Notes: generated by a model from the letters alone, not told the origin. DNA of 64,000 bases from Bacteroidota bacterium (GCA_018222965.1 JAAEZH010000022.1:1-64000), one strand, 5' to 3'; shown: positions 36,201 to 44,322, counted from the stretch's first letter. Numbers and translations: made by a program.

Positions 36201-38701
36201 CCATCCTGCCACAAAATGCTGTAATCGGGTGTGCCACCAGCCGGGATCACCTCCACCTGACCGCTTGAAGCTCCCGGGCAATCTGCATCTGCCAAACCAT
36301 TAAGACTAAGCGTAAGCAGGGCCGGATCGTTTATCTGGAAATTGAGAATCACCGTACAAGCCGTTGCATCGCCAACCGTAACAGAATAGCTTCCGGCAGC
36401 CAAACCGGTTTCGGTAGCCATATCTCCACCGCTGGACCAGGCGAAAGTAACCGGATCAGAAGCATCCGTTACACTTACTGTAGCGGAGCCATCTGTAGCA
36501 TTTGCACAGCTTGCATCGCTTGTTTCAATAGTAGCTCCTAAAACACAAGCGAAAGGATTTACGGTAACCGATTCAATGCTGCTGCAGTTGTTGCCATCTG
36601 TGACAGTAACGGTATAGGTGCCGGGCTGGAGGTCTTCAATCATAGCTGTATCATCGCCTGTACTCCAGCTATAATTATAAGGGGTAGTACCACCGGAAGG
36701 AGAGGCGGAGGCAGTACCATCGTTTGCCCCGGCCGAAGTCTCGGCAGTTGCGGAGGCATTGGCTAAAAGCACCACTGGTTCTGTAATGGTTACCATTAGA
36801 AAATCGGTGCACATATTAGCATCTGTAACGGTCACGCCATAGGTTCCCGCCTCCAGATTTTCAATAGAGGCTCCAGTATCTCCGGTAGACCAGGAGTAGT
36901 TGTATGGAGAAGTGCCTCCGGTAGCTTCTACGCTGATGGCTCCGGTAGCATTTCCATTGCAATCGACATTTGTCTGGTTGGTCACTGCCAAATCCAAAGT
37001 AGCTAAGCCACCTACCATAAAGCTTTGTACAGCCGTACAGGAAGAAGCATCTGTAACGGTCACCGTATAATCTCCCACGCACAAGTTTGTGATATCTTCT
37101 ATGTTCATCCCGTTTGACCAGGAGTAAGTGTATGGGGTATTTCCTCCGGACACACTCAGGTCGATTGCTCCATCGCAGGCTCCGCCGCAACTTACGTCTG
37201 TAACGACTCCGCTTAGTTGCATACCAGGTGGATCGGTTAAGGTTATGTTTAAAGACGTTTCGCAATCATTGTCATCTGTAATGGTTACCGTGTAGGAACC
37301 GGCTGGCAGGTTTCCTTGGGAGGAGCCCGTTCCACCGTTTGACCATTCATAAGTATATGGAGAGGTGCCTCCATTTCCTTCAACGGTGGCACTACCCGTT
37401 GCGGCTCCATTACAATCCGGATCCTGTGCAGAAACCAGGCTTAAAGTGAGTAAAGGAGGCTGGGTAATTGTTACACTGAGTTGAGCGGTACAACTGTTGC
37501 CATCGGTGACAGTTAAAATGTATGTTCCTGCTATAAGGTTTTGAATACCGGGACCTGTTCCCCCGTTGGACCAGTTGAAGGAATAAGGAGGGGTTCCTCC
37601 TGTGGGGTTGGCAGTTATTGCTCCGGTATTATTTCCAAAGCAATCGACATTGGTTTGAGAGATCAGGGAGACTATGAGCGGAGTGGGCTGGGTAATATTT
37701 ACACTTGTGGTGGTTTCGCAATCATTGGCGTCTGTTGCTGTTACCGTGTACATACCTGCAGCCAGGTTGTTTACAAAAGGTCCGGTAGCGCCGTTTGACC
37801 ATTCATAAGTGTATGGTGAAGTACCGCCTGATGCACTGGCGATTGCTTGTCCGGTAGATTCTCCAAAACAACTAACATTGGTTTGGGAAGCGATTTGCAC
37901 GGAATAAAAGGGCGGCTGACCGATCACCACATTCGCAGTAGCGGTTTGCCCGACTGCATCGCTGGCTGTAACGGAGTAGAATCCGGCAGCCAGATTTATA
38001 GCCGTTGGATTGGTCTGGCCATTCGACCAGAGATAGTTTATGGGAGGTGTTCCTCCGGTAGCTGTTGCCGTGGCACTGCCGTCGATTCCACCAAAGCAAC
38101 TCACATCGGTAGAGCTGGTAATAGAAACTGCGACAGGCGGCCCACCGGATGTAAGGTTTGTATTAAAAGTATTCAGGATTGTCCGGTCGCCGCTGCTGGA
38201 GCCGTTATTGTTGGCCAGAAGGGAGGAGGCATACATGGTGATGTCGCCGTTTCCAGGCGCAGCGGCCGGGGAAGTCCATTCGAAGGTCCAGGAAACCATA
38301 TTTGCGGCAATGGCTTTATCGCCTCTGTGTTCTACATATTCCCTTCCGCTACCAGCGGTATTTGTGCCAACGTCTGCTGAAATATCCTGCATATCGCCGG
38401 CATTTTGGTTATTGGTATTCAGCGATACCATTTGAAAACCGGAAGTATTGGCTGAGCCTGCAGTGACCGAAGAAGTAAGCGTCAGGGTATAGGTCGTATT
38501 TGGCATGACCGTTGCCGGCAGGCCGCTGAGTGAAATTTCACCATCCAGGCTTGGTGGTGGCGAGGAATGACAACCGGCACAGGTACCTTCACCGGGCGCT
38601 CCGGTATTTCCGTTGTTTGGATTGGAAGAGTTGGCAAGCATAATGAGGGCCAGTGCAAAAATGCCAAAGACCCTGAATACGATGGGTATTCGTTTTTTCA
38701 T
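33239..38701 (-). CDS. SprB-repeat adhesin with choice-of-anchor V domain, T9SS
   Basis: A surface protein of 1820 residues related to the gliding adhesin SprB. A signal peptide (MKKRIPIVFRVFGIFALALIM) leads to a choice-of-anchor V domain (about 28-190) with GAPGEGTCAGCHS, a CxxCH that could in principle bind haem. Then come about 18 SprB-type modules of about 75 residues (pattern C-x-G...GGTxPYxYxWSNG...AGxYTVTVTDxNxC), with a HYR-like region (about 1415-1580, DNCGIASLSL) between modules 16 and 17. A T9SS type A domain (VYPNPADQVLEVRIE to the end) closes it. Modules 7-15 form three copies of a higher-order three-module unit. Likely job: adhesion or gliding on surfaces. It is apparently monocistronic. 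Confidence 0.92.
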   Translation of the reverse strand: MKKRIPIVFRVFGIFALALIMLANSSNPNNGNTGAPGEGTCAGCHSSPPPSLDGEISLSGLPATVMPNTTYTLTLTSSVTAGSANTSGFQMVSLNTNNQNAGDMQDISADVGTNTAGSGREYVEHRGDKAIAANMVSWTFEWTSPAAAPGNGDITMYASSLLANNNGSSSGDRTILNTFNTNLTSGGPPVAVSITSSTDVSCFGGIDGSATATATGGTPPINYLWSNGQTNPTAINLAAGFYSVTASDAVGQTATANVVIGQPPFYSVQIASQTNVSCFGESTGQAIASASGGTSPYTYEWSNGATGPFVNNLAAGMYTVTATDANDCETTTSVNITQPTPLIVSLISQTNVDCFGNNTGAITANPTGGTPPYSFNWSNGGTGPGIQNLIAGTYILTVTDGNSCTAQLSVTITQPPLLTLSLVSAQDPDCNGAATGSATVEGNGGTSPYTYEWSNGGTGSSQGNLPAGSYTVTITDDNDCETSLNITLTDPPGMQLSGVVTDVSCGGACDGAIDLSVSGGNTPYTYSWSNGMNIEDITNLCVGDYTVTVTDASSCTAVQSFMVGGLATLDLAVTNQTNVDCNGNATGAISVEATGGTSPYNYSWSTGDTGASIENLEAGTYGVTVTDANMCTDFLMVTITEPVVLLANASATAETSAGANDGTASASPSGGTTPYNYSWSTGDDTAMIEDLQPGTYTVTVTDGNNCSSIESVTVNPFACVLGATIETSDASCANATDGSATVSVTDASDPVTFAWSSGGDMATETGLAAGSYSVTVGDATACTVILNFQINDPALLTLSLNGLADADCPGASSGQVEVIPAGGTPDYSILWQDGSTDFFRTDLSAGTYMPEVTDANGCTQTISITISEPAPIAANFTSTDESAYESADGTATAGPTGGTSPYSYVWSTGATGDMISDLEPGVYSLTITDAANCQLVDSIEIFAFPCSLSADVSGLSPACNGAADGTATATAIDGDAPFTFEWSNGMNTQNICELPGGTYVVTITDANGCPAVDSIILEEPELLVIELVNMMEPTCNGDTDGQIEVAASGGTPPVSFAWTDEQNNTFSGPLQDMLAAGTYEITATDANGCVAELILNLEQPDLLEVSITTTDETSNNANDGTATANPVGGTGPYTYAWSNGGDTQTIENLPPGTYSATITDANGCMAEDVSSINPFGCSLSVNLSAQQISCNGAADGSISAAISDENDPPGVESIDWSNGAEGVTSINNLPPGNYSVTVVNLSGCSVVESVVISQPPVLSALLEDTNDAFCFGADDGSVILSANGGTPPYTYMLEGQEVVFGMGQNAGFAGLVAGDYTAELTDANGCVSAVDFSIGQPSNLSLAAGQITGVDCPGDMTGMAELLASGGTPPYDFFWPGGLMGPVQSDLTEGIYDVLVMDANGCEGTITIEIPVLDMEPPTMAVQEVDLFLDESGIATLNPEDVDAGTDDNCGIASLSLDINTFDCSMLDQSPITVELTALDISGNSAQATTLINVLDTISPELDLPADIILLNCDGFYEYEVSATDNCGIDELVLIEGLPSGSNFPIGTTTVSWQATDSPAGNTTTGSFTVTVENPVVALDPIVTPTCPGEANGSAQALVSGGQPPYAFQWSDNMSQTTETATDLEPGTYEVLITDSNGCEAMATAEVTAYPEIEVSVTDVVNETNGAGNGAISISIDAGDGPFDLEWYMDGDLFSDQEMLVDLSAGTYELIVTDVHGCSYLSDPILIENITGTMDPKLDQNIRVYPNPADQVLEVRIEGEVLRDLTFVLYDATGRKYRVAERQLAEDRFVLPVDNLANGLYLLQIVQEDRFTTRRIIIQH

Positions 38702-38940
38702 AGATGGATTGTGTGTAAGTACTTATTGAAAAAGATTTCCTGGGTCCTGACACTTAATGTAACAACATTATTAAATACCATAACCAATTTTCATTGCTTT
38801 ACATCATATACGACCGAATAGGGGCCTTTTGGATTTACGACACGTCCTCCTTCAACAACATAATTACATTGAATTCAGACTTGCACAACTCAAACCAAAT
38901 AAGATTTGGAAGCACCAATAGACGGGGACAAAAATTAATG
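38702..38940. other. Divergent intergenic region, left part
   Basis: AT-rich spacer between the adhesin start and the helicase promoter. A small hairpin AATGT-AACA-ACATT lies at about 38756-38769. I see no gene and no exact TAnnTTTG on the minus strand for the adhesin. Confidence 0.5.
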
Positions 38941-38948
38941 TACCTTTG
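38941..38948 (+). promoter_or_regulatory. -7 promoter box of the DEAD-box helicase
   Basis: TACCTTTG is an exact TAnnTTTG match. It predicts a leader of about 140 nt before the ATG at 39094. The leader holds a hairpin CCGGTG-AAAATG-CACCGG at 38967-38984 and a 49-codon open frame. Confidence 0.55.
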
Positions 38949-38960
38949 TGCCGATTTTAA

Positions 38961-39110
38961 ATGTATCCGGTGAAAATGCACCGGTATTGGTTATTCGAAA
39001 GGGTTCGGATAGCCCCAACGGCGAAGCTCTTGGTCGAATCTTCATTTTTGAGGGAAGAACAAGCAAAAGGGAGATTCGCACCAAACATAACAGATGAGTA
39101 CTTTTTCTGA
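38961..39110 (+). CDS. Possible 49-residue leader frame overlapping helicase start
   Basis: An uninterrupted frame from an ATG at 38961 (MYPVKMHRYWLFERVRIAPT...) to a TGA at 39108-39110. It lies entirely in the predicted helicase leader and overlaps the helicase ATG (39094) by 17 nt in a different frame. It resembles no protein I know and could be chance. If translated, it would make helicase translation depend on ribosomes reading this frame. Confidence 0.25.
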   Translation: MYPVKMHRYWLFERVRIAPTAKLLVESSFLREEQAKGRFAPNITDEYFF

Positions 39111-40758
39111 GCTGGGCCTTTCCCAGCCATTGGTGGACATTCTTAACAGTATGGAATTCCACACCCCCACTCCTATTCAAGCACACACCATTCCTGCGTT
39201 GTTAAGTAAGCCTACTGACCTGGTCGGCCTGGCTAATACAGGTACCGGCAAAACAGCTGCTTTTGGCCTTCCGCTTGTTGAACTGATCAACGAACAGGAA
39301 AACTACCCGCAAGGGCTGGTGCTTGCTCCAACCCGGGAGCTCTGCTTGCAGATCTGCCGGGAAATGAAAAACTTCTCCAAACACCTCAAGGCACTTAAAG
39401 TGCAGGCTGTTTATGGAGGTGCCGACATTATCAGCCAGATCAAAGGGCTGAAACGCGGTGCTCAGCTTGTCGTAGCGACACCGGGCCGTTTGCGGGATCT
39501 CATTCGCCGAAAGGCCATAAAACTGGATGGCATTCGCTATGTGGTTCTGGACGAAGCGGATGAAATGCTCAACATGGGCTTTAAAGAAGAACTTGACGAT
39601 ATCCTTCAGCATTTGCCGGCCCAAAGAAATATCTGGCTTTTTTCGGCGACCATGCCCAAAGAGGTGCAGCGGATTTCCAGAGAGTACATGAGTAATCCGG
39701 AAGAGGTAAAGCTTCAGGAAGAGCAGAAGATCAATGTAAATATCAGTCACCAGTATGTGGTCACCAAGCCCCGGGAACGCTATGACGTTTTGCGTCGCTT
39801 TCTGGATCTTTCGCCGGGTTTGTATGGCATTGTATTTACACGCACGCGGCAGGATGCCCGCACAGTGGCCGACCACATGATACGCGACGGATATAAAGCC
39901 GATGCTATTCATGGAGACCTCAGCCAGTCGCAACGGGATCGGGTGATGGATAAATTTCGAAACAAGCAGGTAAACATGCTGGTTGCTACCGATGTGGCTG
40001 CCCGCGGACTGGATGTTCCGGGGATCACCCATGTGTTTCATTTCAACATTCCGGATGATCGCTCCTTTTATACGCACCGTGCCGGACGTACGGGACGGGC
40101 TGGCGAGAAAGGACTTTCCCTGATCCTGGCGCACCCAAAAGACCGACACATCCTGAAGCAGTTGGAACGCAACCTCGAATTAAAATTTGAAGTAGCTCAT
40201 ATTCCTACCGGTGAGGAAATTCTGGAAGAGCGATTGGTTCGTCAATTCCAGAAATTGGGAGAAGCAAAGGTTAATCCGGCTGTTGAGCCTTATCTGCCCG
40301 AGTTGGAACTAGCCCTGGAGGGACTTAGCCGGGAAGAACTCATTGCCAAACTGGCCAGTATTTCCATGAAGCAGTTGTTTCATAATTACGGCCAAAGCGC
40401 CACTGATTTCAATCAAAAAGAAAACCCGGGCAGACGTCGCGACGATAGTAAAACGATGGACCGTCTTTTCATCAATATCGGTCGTCTGGAAGTGGCCGAC
40501 AAAGGCGAGTTTCTTGCTTTTATCTGTGACCAGACCGGTATTACCGGAGCTTCGGTGGGACGCATTGACCTGCAGGATAAGTTTACGCACTTCGATGTCG
40601 ATAAGAAAGTCACCAGTCAGGTTACTTCCAAGTTGAATCGCCGCAAATTTAAGGGACGTGAAATGCGCGTAAATGATGCAGACTCAGGTGGTGGAAAACC
40701 CAGGGGAAAGAAACCCAAAAAATTCAAGAAGAACTTCAATAAGCGGAGACGCAATTAA
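39094..40758 (+). CDS. DEAD-box RNA helicase with DbpA C-terminal domain
   Basis: ATP-dependent RNA helicase, 554 residues. Core motifs are all present: Q motif (FHTPTPIQAHTIP, about 22-34), motif I ANTGTGKT (47-54), PTREL, TPGR, DEAD (153-156), SAT, and motif VI HRAGRTGRAG. After a linker, a DbpA/CsdA-type RNA-binding domain starts at DRLFINIGRLEVADKGEFL (about 460-535), followed by a basic Lys/Arg-rich tail. This layout matches the DeaD/CsdA/DbpA group, which acts in ribosome assembly and cold adaptation. The long structured leader would fit cold or autogenous control. A clear terminator follows. Confidence 0.96.
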   Translation: MSTFSELGLSQPLVDILNSMEFHTPTPIQAHTIPALLSKPTDLVGLANTGTGKTAAFGLPLVELINEQENYPQGLVLAPTRELCLQICREMKNFSKHLKALKVQAVYGGADIISQIKGLKRGAQLVVATPGRLRDLIRRKAIKLDGIRYVVLDEADEMLNMGFKEELDDILQHLPAQRNIWLFSATMPKEVQRISREYMSNPEEVKLQEEQKINVNISHQYVVTKPRERYDVLRRFLDLSPGLYGIVFTRTRQDARTVADHMIRDGYKADAIHGDLSQSQRDRVMDKFRNKQVNMLVATDVAARGLDVPGITHVFHFNIPDDRSFYTHRAGRTGRAGEKGLSLILAHPKDRHILKQLERNLELKFEVAHIPTGEEILEERLVRQFQKLGEAKVNPAVEPYLPELELALEGLSREELIAKLASISMKQLFHNYGQSATDFNQKENPGRRRDDSKTMDRLFINIGRLEVADKGEFLAFICDQTGITGASVGRIDLQDKFTHFDVDKKVTSQVTSKLNRRKFKGREMRVNDADSGGGKPRGKKPKKFKKNFNKRRRN

Positions 40759-40778
40759 GAATTTGTTCGGTAAAAAAC

Positions 40779-40811
40779 AAAACAGGGTAACCAATACGGT
40801 ACCCTGTTTTT
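40779..40811 (+). terminator. Terminator of the helicase gene
   Basis: Perfect 11-bp stem AAAACAGGGTA/TACCCTGTTTT with a 10-nt loop and five T, 20 nt after the stop. Confidence 0.88.
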
Positions 40812-41083
40812 AGTTTGGGATTCTCATAACGGTTGGATTCGAAGAACGACTTCCAACAGAAAAATCGACTTGGGATGGCCCGCCATTCGATGTACAGACA
40901 TCGAAAATAGTCATAGGACTCATCTATTGAATCGATATTGTTCAGGGAAGACGGAAAGGAAGTTGACCGAGGGATGAAATAATAATCGGTAGTGGTCAGC
41001 TATAGACAACCCAAATTTCCTGGGTTGCCAGATACCGTCATTGTGTTGTCTCAAATATATCTATAATTTTCAATATCGGCAAA
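40812..41083. other. Gene-free spacer with weak hairpin
   Basis: Lies between the convergent helicase and MpaB-type genes. CAACCCA-aatttcc-TGGGTTG (41007-41027) is a 7-bp inverted repeat without a T tract. Nothing else is seen. Confidence 0.45.
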
Positions 41084-42211
41084 TTACATGTTCCAACGCC
41101 GGGTCATTTGACCAGAAACAGCAAAGGATCGCTTTTCAAATTTATCGAAATACCCGACCATGGCTTTAACGGTTTGTCGGCCCAATTCTTCGATCAGTAA
41201 ATCCATCGGACCCTCAAATTTATCCTCCAGCCGCTCTCCCAACTGCAACAAAGAACTCAAAAATGCCGGAAGCCAGATACCGAGGCATCCCGCAGGAGGC
41301 TGGATGTCCAGCATTTGTGCGCGCTCCTGACCGATAAGTTCGCTAATCAAGAATGGAGGTACGGGTTTAAGTCGGCCTTTGAGGGTATGATCGGCAAAAT
41401 TCAGCAGGGCTTTTGTGAGTAGTTTTCCCGGTTCCGAAGGAGCTGCCTGACGGTCCAGAATTTGCTCGAGCAGTTTCCGGCCGGAAGCCAAATCATCCGG
41501 GATCATTTCGGGCGAGCAACCCAACAACAATCCGATATTTTTCCAGCAGTGGTAAAAGGCTTCTTCCCGGTCAGGTGCAACAGCTACTCCAAATTGCCTC
41601 AAGGCATCGACCATGGAAACGCTGAAAGTCATCAGGGTAACAGCCAAATCCTCCTGGTTTACCGGCACACCCAGTGCCTCTCCATCCCAGTTTTGCCGCC
41701 CCGTAAATCGGCGAATCGACGCATGAATCAGCCGCACTTTCTGAATGGCCTGAATGCCTTGTCCGCCGGGCTGCAAACCTCCTTTCTGCATCACTTCCAT
41801 CAAAAACTGACCGGTTTCGGCGATTCGCCGGGCAAAAATTTCCATATCGTCCCCCTGGCGAGACAGCCGTCCTGTACGTGTGAGTACTTCCGCTCCGTTT
41901 GCACAGCAATAGAGTTGCGGAAGGGATTTGTAATAGAGGAAAACCAAAAACTTCGGACCATGATCCAGAAATAAATCCTGCGCCACCCGAATTTTCTGCC
42001 AATCAGCCTCTGCAGGCAATTGACGGGTAGTTTCAAAAAAGTCCTGCATGGAAGGTGGAAAAGAAGCCTCCGGCATTTCAATCTCTCCTATTAGCTGATT
42101 AAATAGGGCTTTCGCCGAATCGGCCCCTTCGGTTTCCAACAGGCGATCGATGGCTTCGTCGGCCAGGGGATCTCCTTGTTGCCGTTGAGCGTCGAGAAAT
42201 GCATCTGTCAT
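41084..42211 (-). CDS. MpaB/DUF2236-type oxygenase
   Basis: A 375-residue member of the ER-bound oxygenase MpaB/latex-clearing protein family (DUF2236), b-type haem enzymes that cleave alkenes or polyisoprenoids. Family features are FLVFLYYKSLPQLY, VRLIHASIRRF with the presumed haem-ligand His, GVPVNQEDLAVTLMTFS, and a C-terminal YHCWKNIGLLLGC. There is no signal peptide. I start at the ATG at 42211 (MTDAFLDAQRQQ) because the 38 upstream codons of the longer frame run into the divergent promoter. It is divergent from DUF1990-YndJ across 127 bp that contain a palindrome. The substrate is unknown. Confidence 0.85.
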   Translation of the reverse strand: MTDAFLDAQRQQGDPLADEAIDRLLETEGADSAKALFNQLIGEIEMPEASFPPSMQDFFETTRQLPAEADWQKIRVAQDLFLDHGPKFLVFLYYKSLPQLYCCANGAEVLTRTGRLSRQGDDMEIFARRIAETGQFLMEVMQKGGLQPGGQGIQAIQKVRLIHASIRRFTGRQNWDGEALGVPVNQEDLAVTLMTFSVSMVDALRQFGVAVAPDREEAFYHCWKNIGLLLGCSPEMIPDDLASGRKLLEQILDRQAAPSEPGKLLTKALLNFADHTLKGRLKPVPPFLISELIGQERAQMLDIQPPAGCLGIWLPAFLSSLLQLGERLEDKFEGPMDLLIEELGRQTVKAMVGYFDKFEKRSFAVSGQMTRRWNM

Positions 42212-42289
42212 TAGTATCCGGTTTGATGGATAAATTACTGAAGTTGTATCAAAACTCCCCACTCCACCAATAAAAGATTCCCAATTCAA

Positions 42290-42333
42290 ACTTTCATTAT
42301 TTATTGAAAGTATTGAAAAATACACCTATCTTT
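42290..42333 (+). promoter_or_regulatory. Promoter with overlapping operator-like palindrome
   Basis: TTG (42304-42306), 20 nt, then TATCTTT (42327-42333), ending 5 nt before the DUF1990 ATG. The inverted repeat ACTTTCA (42290-42296) / TGAAAGT (42305-42311) overlaps the -33 element, as a repressor site would. It lies between the divergent MpaB-type gene and DUF1990-YndJ. Confidence 0.5.
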
Positions 42334-42338
42334 ATTCC

Positions 42339-42896
42339 ATGAGTAACAGGGATTGTCCGGATAAATTATTTGCCTTTCGGCGAAAGCTAAAAGATCAGCC
42401 TCTATCCTATCGGGAGCGGGGGGCGAGTCTGGACGGGATTCCGGCCGGCTACGACTTTGACGACAACAGGGTATTGCTGGGGCAGGGAGAAGCTATTTTT
42501 GATCGTGCAAAAAACGCTCTGGATGCCTGGCAAATGTTTCCGGAATCCTGGTCGGAAGTTTGTTATCCGCACCCAAAACCGGAACCCGGGCGGGAGGTTG
42601 GAGTGCGTTTCCGGATACATGGCATTTGGATGTATTGCGGGGCTCGGATTATTTATACCATCCGCGAAGAAGAACGCTATGGGTTTGCCTACGGCACCTT
42701 GCAGACTCATCCGGAAAAGGGAGAAGAATTGTTTCTCCTGGAAACGACAACGGATAAAAAAGTCTATTTTAGAATTCGGGCATTTTCCCGTCCCAACTAT
42801 TGGTTTGTGCGGCTGGGGTATTGGTATGCGCGCTATCAGCAGCGCAGATTTGTAAAAACTGCCTTTCGGCAAATGCAGGCATTATGTCAATCATAG
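42339..42896 (+). CDS. DUF1990 family protein
   Basis: A 185-residue protein of the DUF1990 family. Typical pieces are the basic-aromatic start (LKDQPLSYRERGASLDGIPAGYDFDDNRVLLGQGE), the W-x-x-FP pattern (AWQMFPESW) and a C-terminal FRIRAFSRPNYWFVRLG. DUF1990 proteins are soluble, in plants and bacteria, of unknown biochemistry. The predicted transcript starts only a few nt before the ATG. The last 13 nt overlap the yndJ-like gene, so the two are coupled. Confidence 0.87.
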   Translation: MSNRDCPDKLFAFRRKLKDQPLSYRERGASLDGIPAGYDFDDNRVLLGQGEAIFDRAKNALDAWQMFPESWSEVCYPHPKPEPGREVGVRFRIHGIWMYCGARIIYTIREEERYGFAYGTLQTHPEKGEELFLLETTTDKKVYFRIRAFSRPNYWFVRLGYWYARYQQRRFVKTAFRQMQALCQS

Positions 42897-43744
42897 GAAC
42901 ACGCCCGGACAAGGGGCTCGTCATTTGGGGATTATTTGTTCCCCTGCGCCTCTTTTTGGGGCCGGCCTTTTTGTTGTGGCCCGGCCTCCTTTTGTCCTTT
43001 GCGCTGATTTTTCTGGTCCCCTATACGCTGCAAAAACAGCAACTTATACCCACAAAGTTGTATGGTATCGCCCTGGCACTGGGCGTTTTGGCCAGTTTTT
43101 CTTTACTACTTCCTCCTATCCCTTTGGCCGGCACCCTGACCTTGCCCTGGTTTCTTTTTTCGATCTGGCTGTTTTTCTTCCGCTTTCGCGAAAGTGGAAC
43201 CCTGCTCCGTTTGTCGCAACTGTCCTTATTGTATCTGATCGTCGGTACTTTCTGGTTGCTGTCAAATCGATTTGACCTGACCATTTTTGGTTTTGACTCA
43301 GTCATCTCTTTTCTCACGGCCGCCCATTTTCACTATGCCGGATTTCTGCTCACCATTCTGGCCAGTATGTTGTTGGCAGAAAATCGATCAGAAGGTGATC
43401 GTTTTTTAATTTTTGGATTGATTGCAGCAGCACCCCTTACCGCGGCGGGTATTACCCTGAGCAGATATGGATTATTGCCGGAAGTTGAAGCAGTGGCTGC
43501 CTGCCTAATGGCAGCTACCGGAAGCTGGGTGGCCATCCGGTATCTCCAGACCGATTGGCCATTGATTGGAAAGATGGGTGCCCTGCTGTTACTGGCAGGG
43601 ATGGTTCTGGCTCTCGGATACGGCATTCGCATCTGGTATCCCATAAAAATTCTGAACATCCCCTGGATGTATAAGGTGCATGGTAGCTTAAATACGGTGG
43701 GTTTGGGTTTGATGGTTTTACTTGCAAAAGGCAAAAGTAACTGA
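42884..43744 (+). CDS. YndJ-like multi-pass membrane protein
   Basis: A membrane protein of 286 residues with about nine helices, resembling the YndJ family (TAAHFHYAGFLLTILASML, and MYKVHGSLNTVGLGLMVL near the C-terminus). The HFHYAGF motif and the late H-G-x-x-N are family marks. The start ATG at 42884 overlaps the end of the DUF1990 gene. In other bacteria, too, YndJ and DUF1990 genes are found side by side, which points to a shared but unknown membrane function. Confidence 0.8.
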   Translation: MSIIGTRPDKGLVIWGLFVPLRLFLGPAFLLWPGLLLSFALIFLVPYTLQKQQLIPTKLYGIALALGVLASFSLLLPPIPLAGTLTLPWFLFSIWLFFFRFRESGTLLRLSQLSLLYLIVGTFWLLSNRFDLTIFGFDSVISFLTAAHFHYAGFLLTILASMLLAENRSEGDRFLIFGLIAAAPLTAAGITLSRYGLLPEVEAVAACLMAATGSWVAIRYLQTDWPLIGKMGALLLLAGMVLALGYGIRIWYPIKILNIPWMYKVHGSLNTVGLGLMVLLAKGKSN

Positions 43745-43765
43745 TAATCAGAGCTTTATCGTTTT

Positions 43766-43828
43766 GGACCTGTCAGGTCGGCAACCTGACGGGTCGGCGA
43801 CCTGTCAGGTTGCCGACCTGACAGGTTG
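43766..43828. repeat. ACCTGnCRGGT repeat array
   Basis: Five iterations of the odd palindrome ACCTG-N-C(A/G)GGT, spaced by GGC or TGCC-type spacers. Several units match the 16-bp tandem at 3331-3385. The units alternate orientation here, so the right half can pair with itself. Confidence 0.85.
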
Positions 43829-44006
43829 AAATCAGGACTCCCGTTCAAAACAACCGCAATTACTTAGTGTATTAGTTACATTAATTTTATGTTTTGTTGA
43901 ACTATTTTGCCCGCTCTGACCTTTCTTCTTATATATGTCGACCCTGAAAAAGGATAGTCCTGTTTTCAGGTTTGGCATTAACCCCTGAACTGTAAAATTG
44001 ATCCCA

Positions 44007-44258
44007 ATGGAACCTTACAAACCAGTGGCCTGCGATTTTGTAGATCAAATCGAAATCGCCGCACTCAAAAAGAAACACGGTCTCATTCGCTTTATGGAAG
44101 CGGGACACGAGCACGAAATTTCCGACCGCATTGTAAGCTGGAAAACGGAGAACAAAGAAGAGTTTCTCATTACCCGGCAGGGCAGGATCATCCGCCTGGA
44201 TCAAATTCTTTGGCTAATCGATCAACCAGGCCCTGCAAAAACAGGTAAAAGCTGCTAA
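44007..44258 (+). CDS. Rho-binding antiterminator (Rof)-like protein
   Basis: A small 83-residue protein with the Rof fold signature: MEPYKPVACDFVDQIEIAAL at the start, the strand ISDRIVSW and EFLITRQGRIIRLDQILWL at the end. E. coli Rof (YaeO) binds Rho and blocks its entry onto RNA, reducing termination. The ATG at 44007 is preferred over a TTG three codons upstream, as homologues begin at this YKP-x-ACDF. It stands alone, 260 nt after YndJ, behind the repeat array. Confidence 0.82.
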   Translation: MEPYKPVACDFVDQIEIAALKKKHGLIRFMEAGHEHEISDRIVSWKTENKEEFLITRQGRIIRLDQILWLIDQPGPAKTGKSC

Positions 44259-44263
44259 AAAAA

Positions 44264-44298
44264 CGCCCCGAATCCTTCGCATCGAAGAATCCGGGGCG
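44264..44298 (-). terminator. Terminator of the sulfotransferase operon
   Basis: Stem of 16 positions (two mismatches) around CAT: CGCCCCG...CTTCG / CGAAG...CGGGGCG. It is followed on the minus strand by TTTTTTTAGC. It may also slow the convergent Rof-like transcript. Confidence 0.8.
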
Positions 44299-44322
44299 CC
44301 TGCTTTTCAGCGGGAAATTCAA

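Noticed and set aside
34241-38435. Plus-strand open frames opposite the SprB-repeat gene, including repeated similar ones
   Set aside because: Their internal repetition simply mirrors the SprB modules on the other strand.
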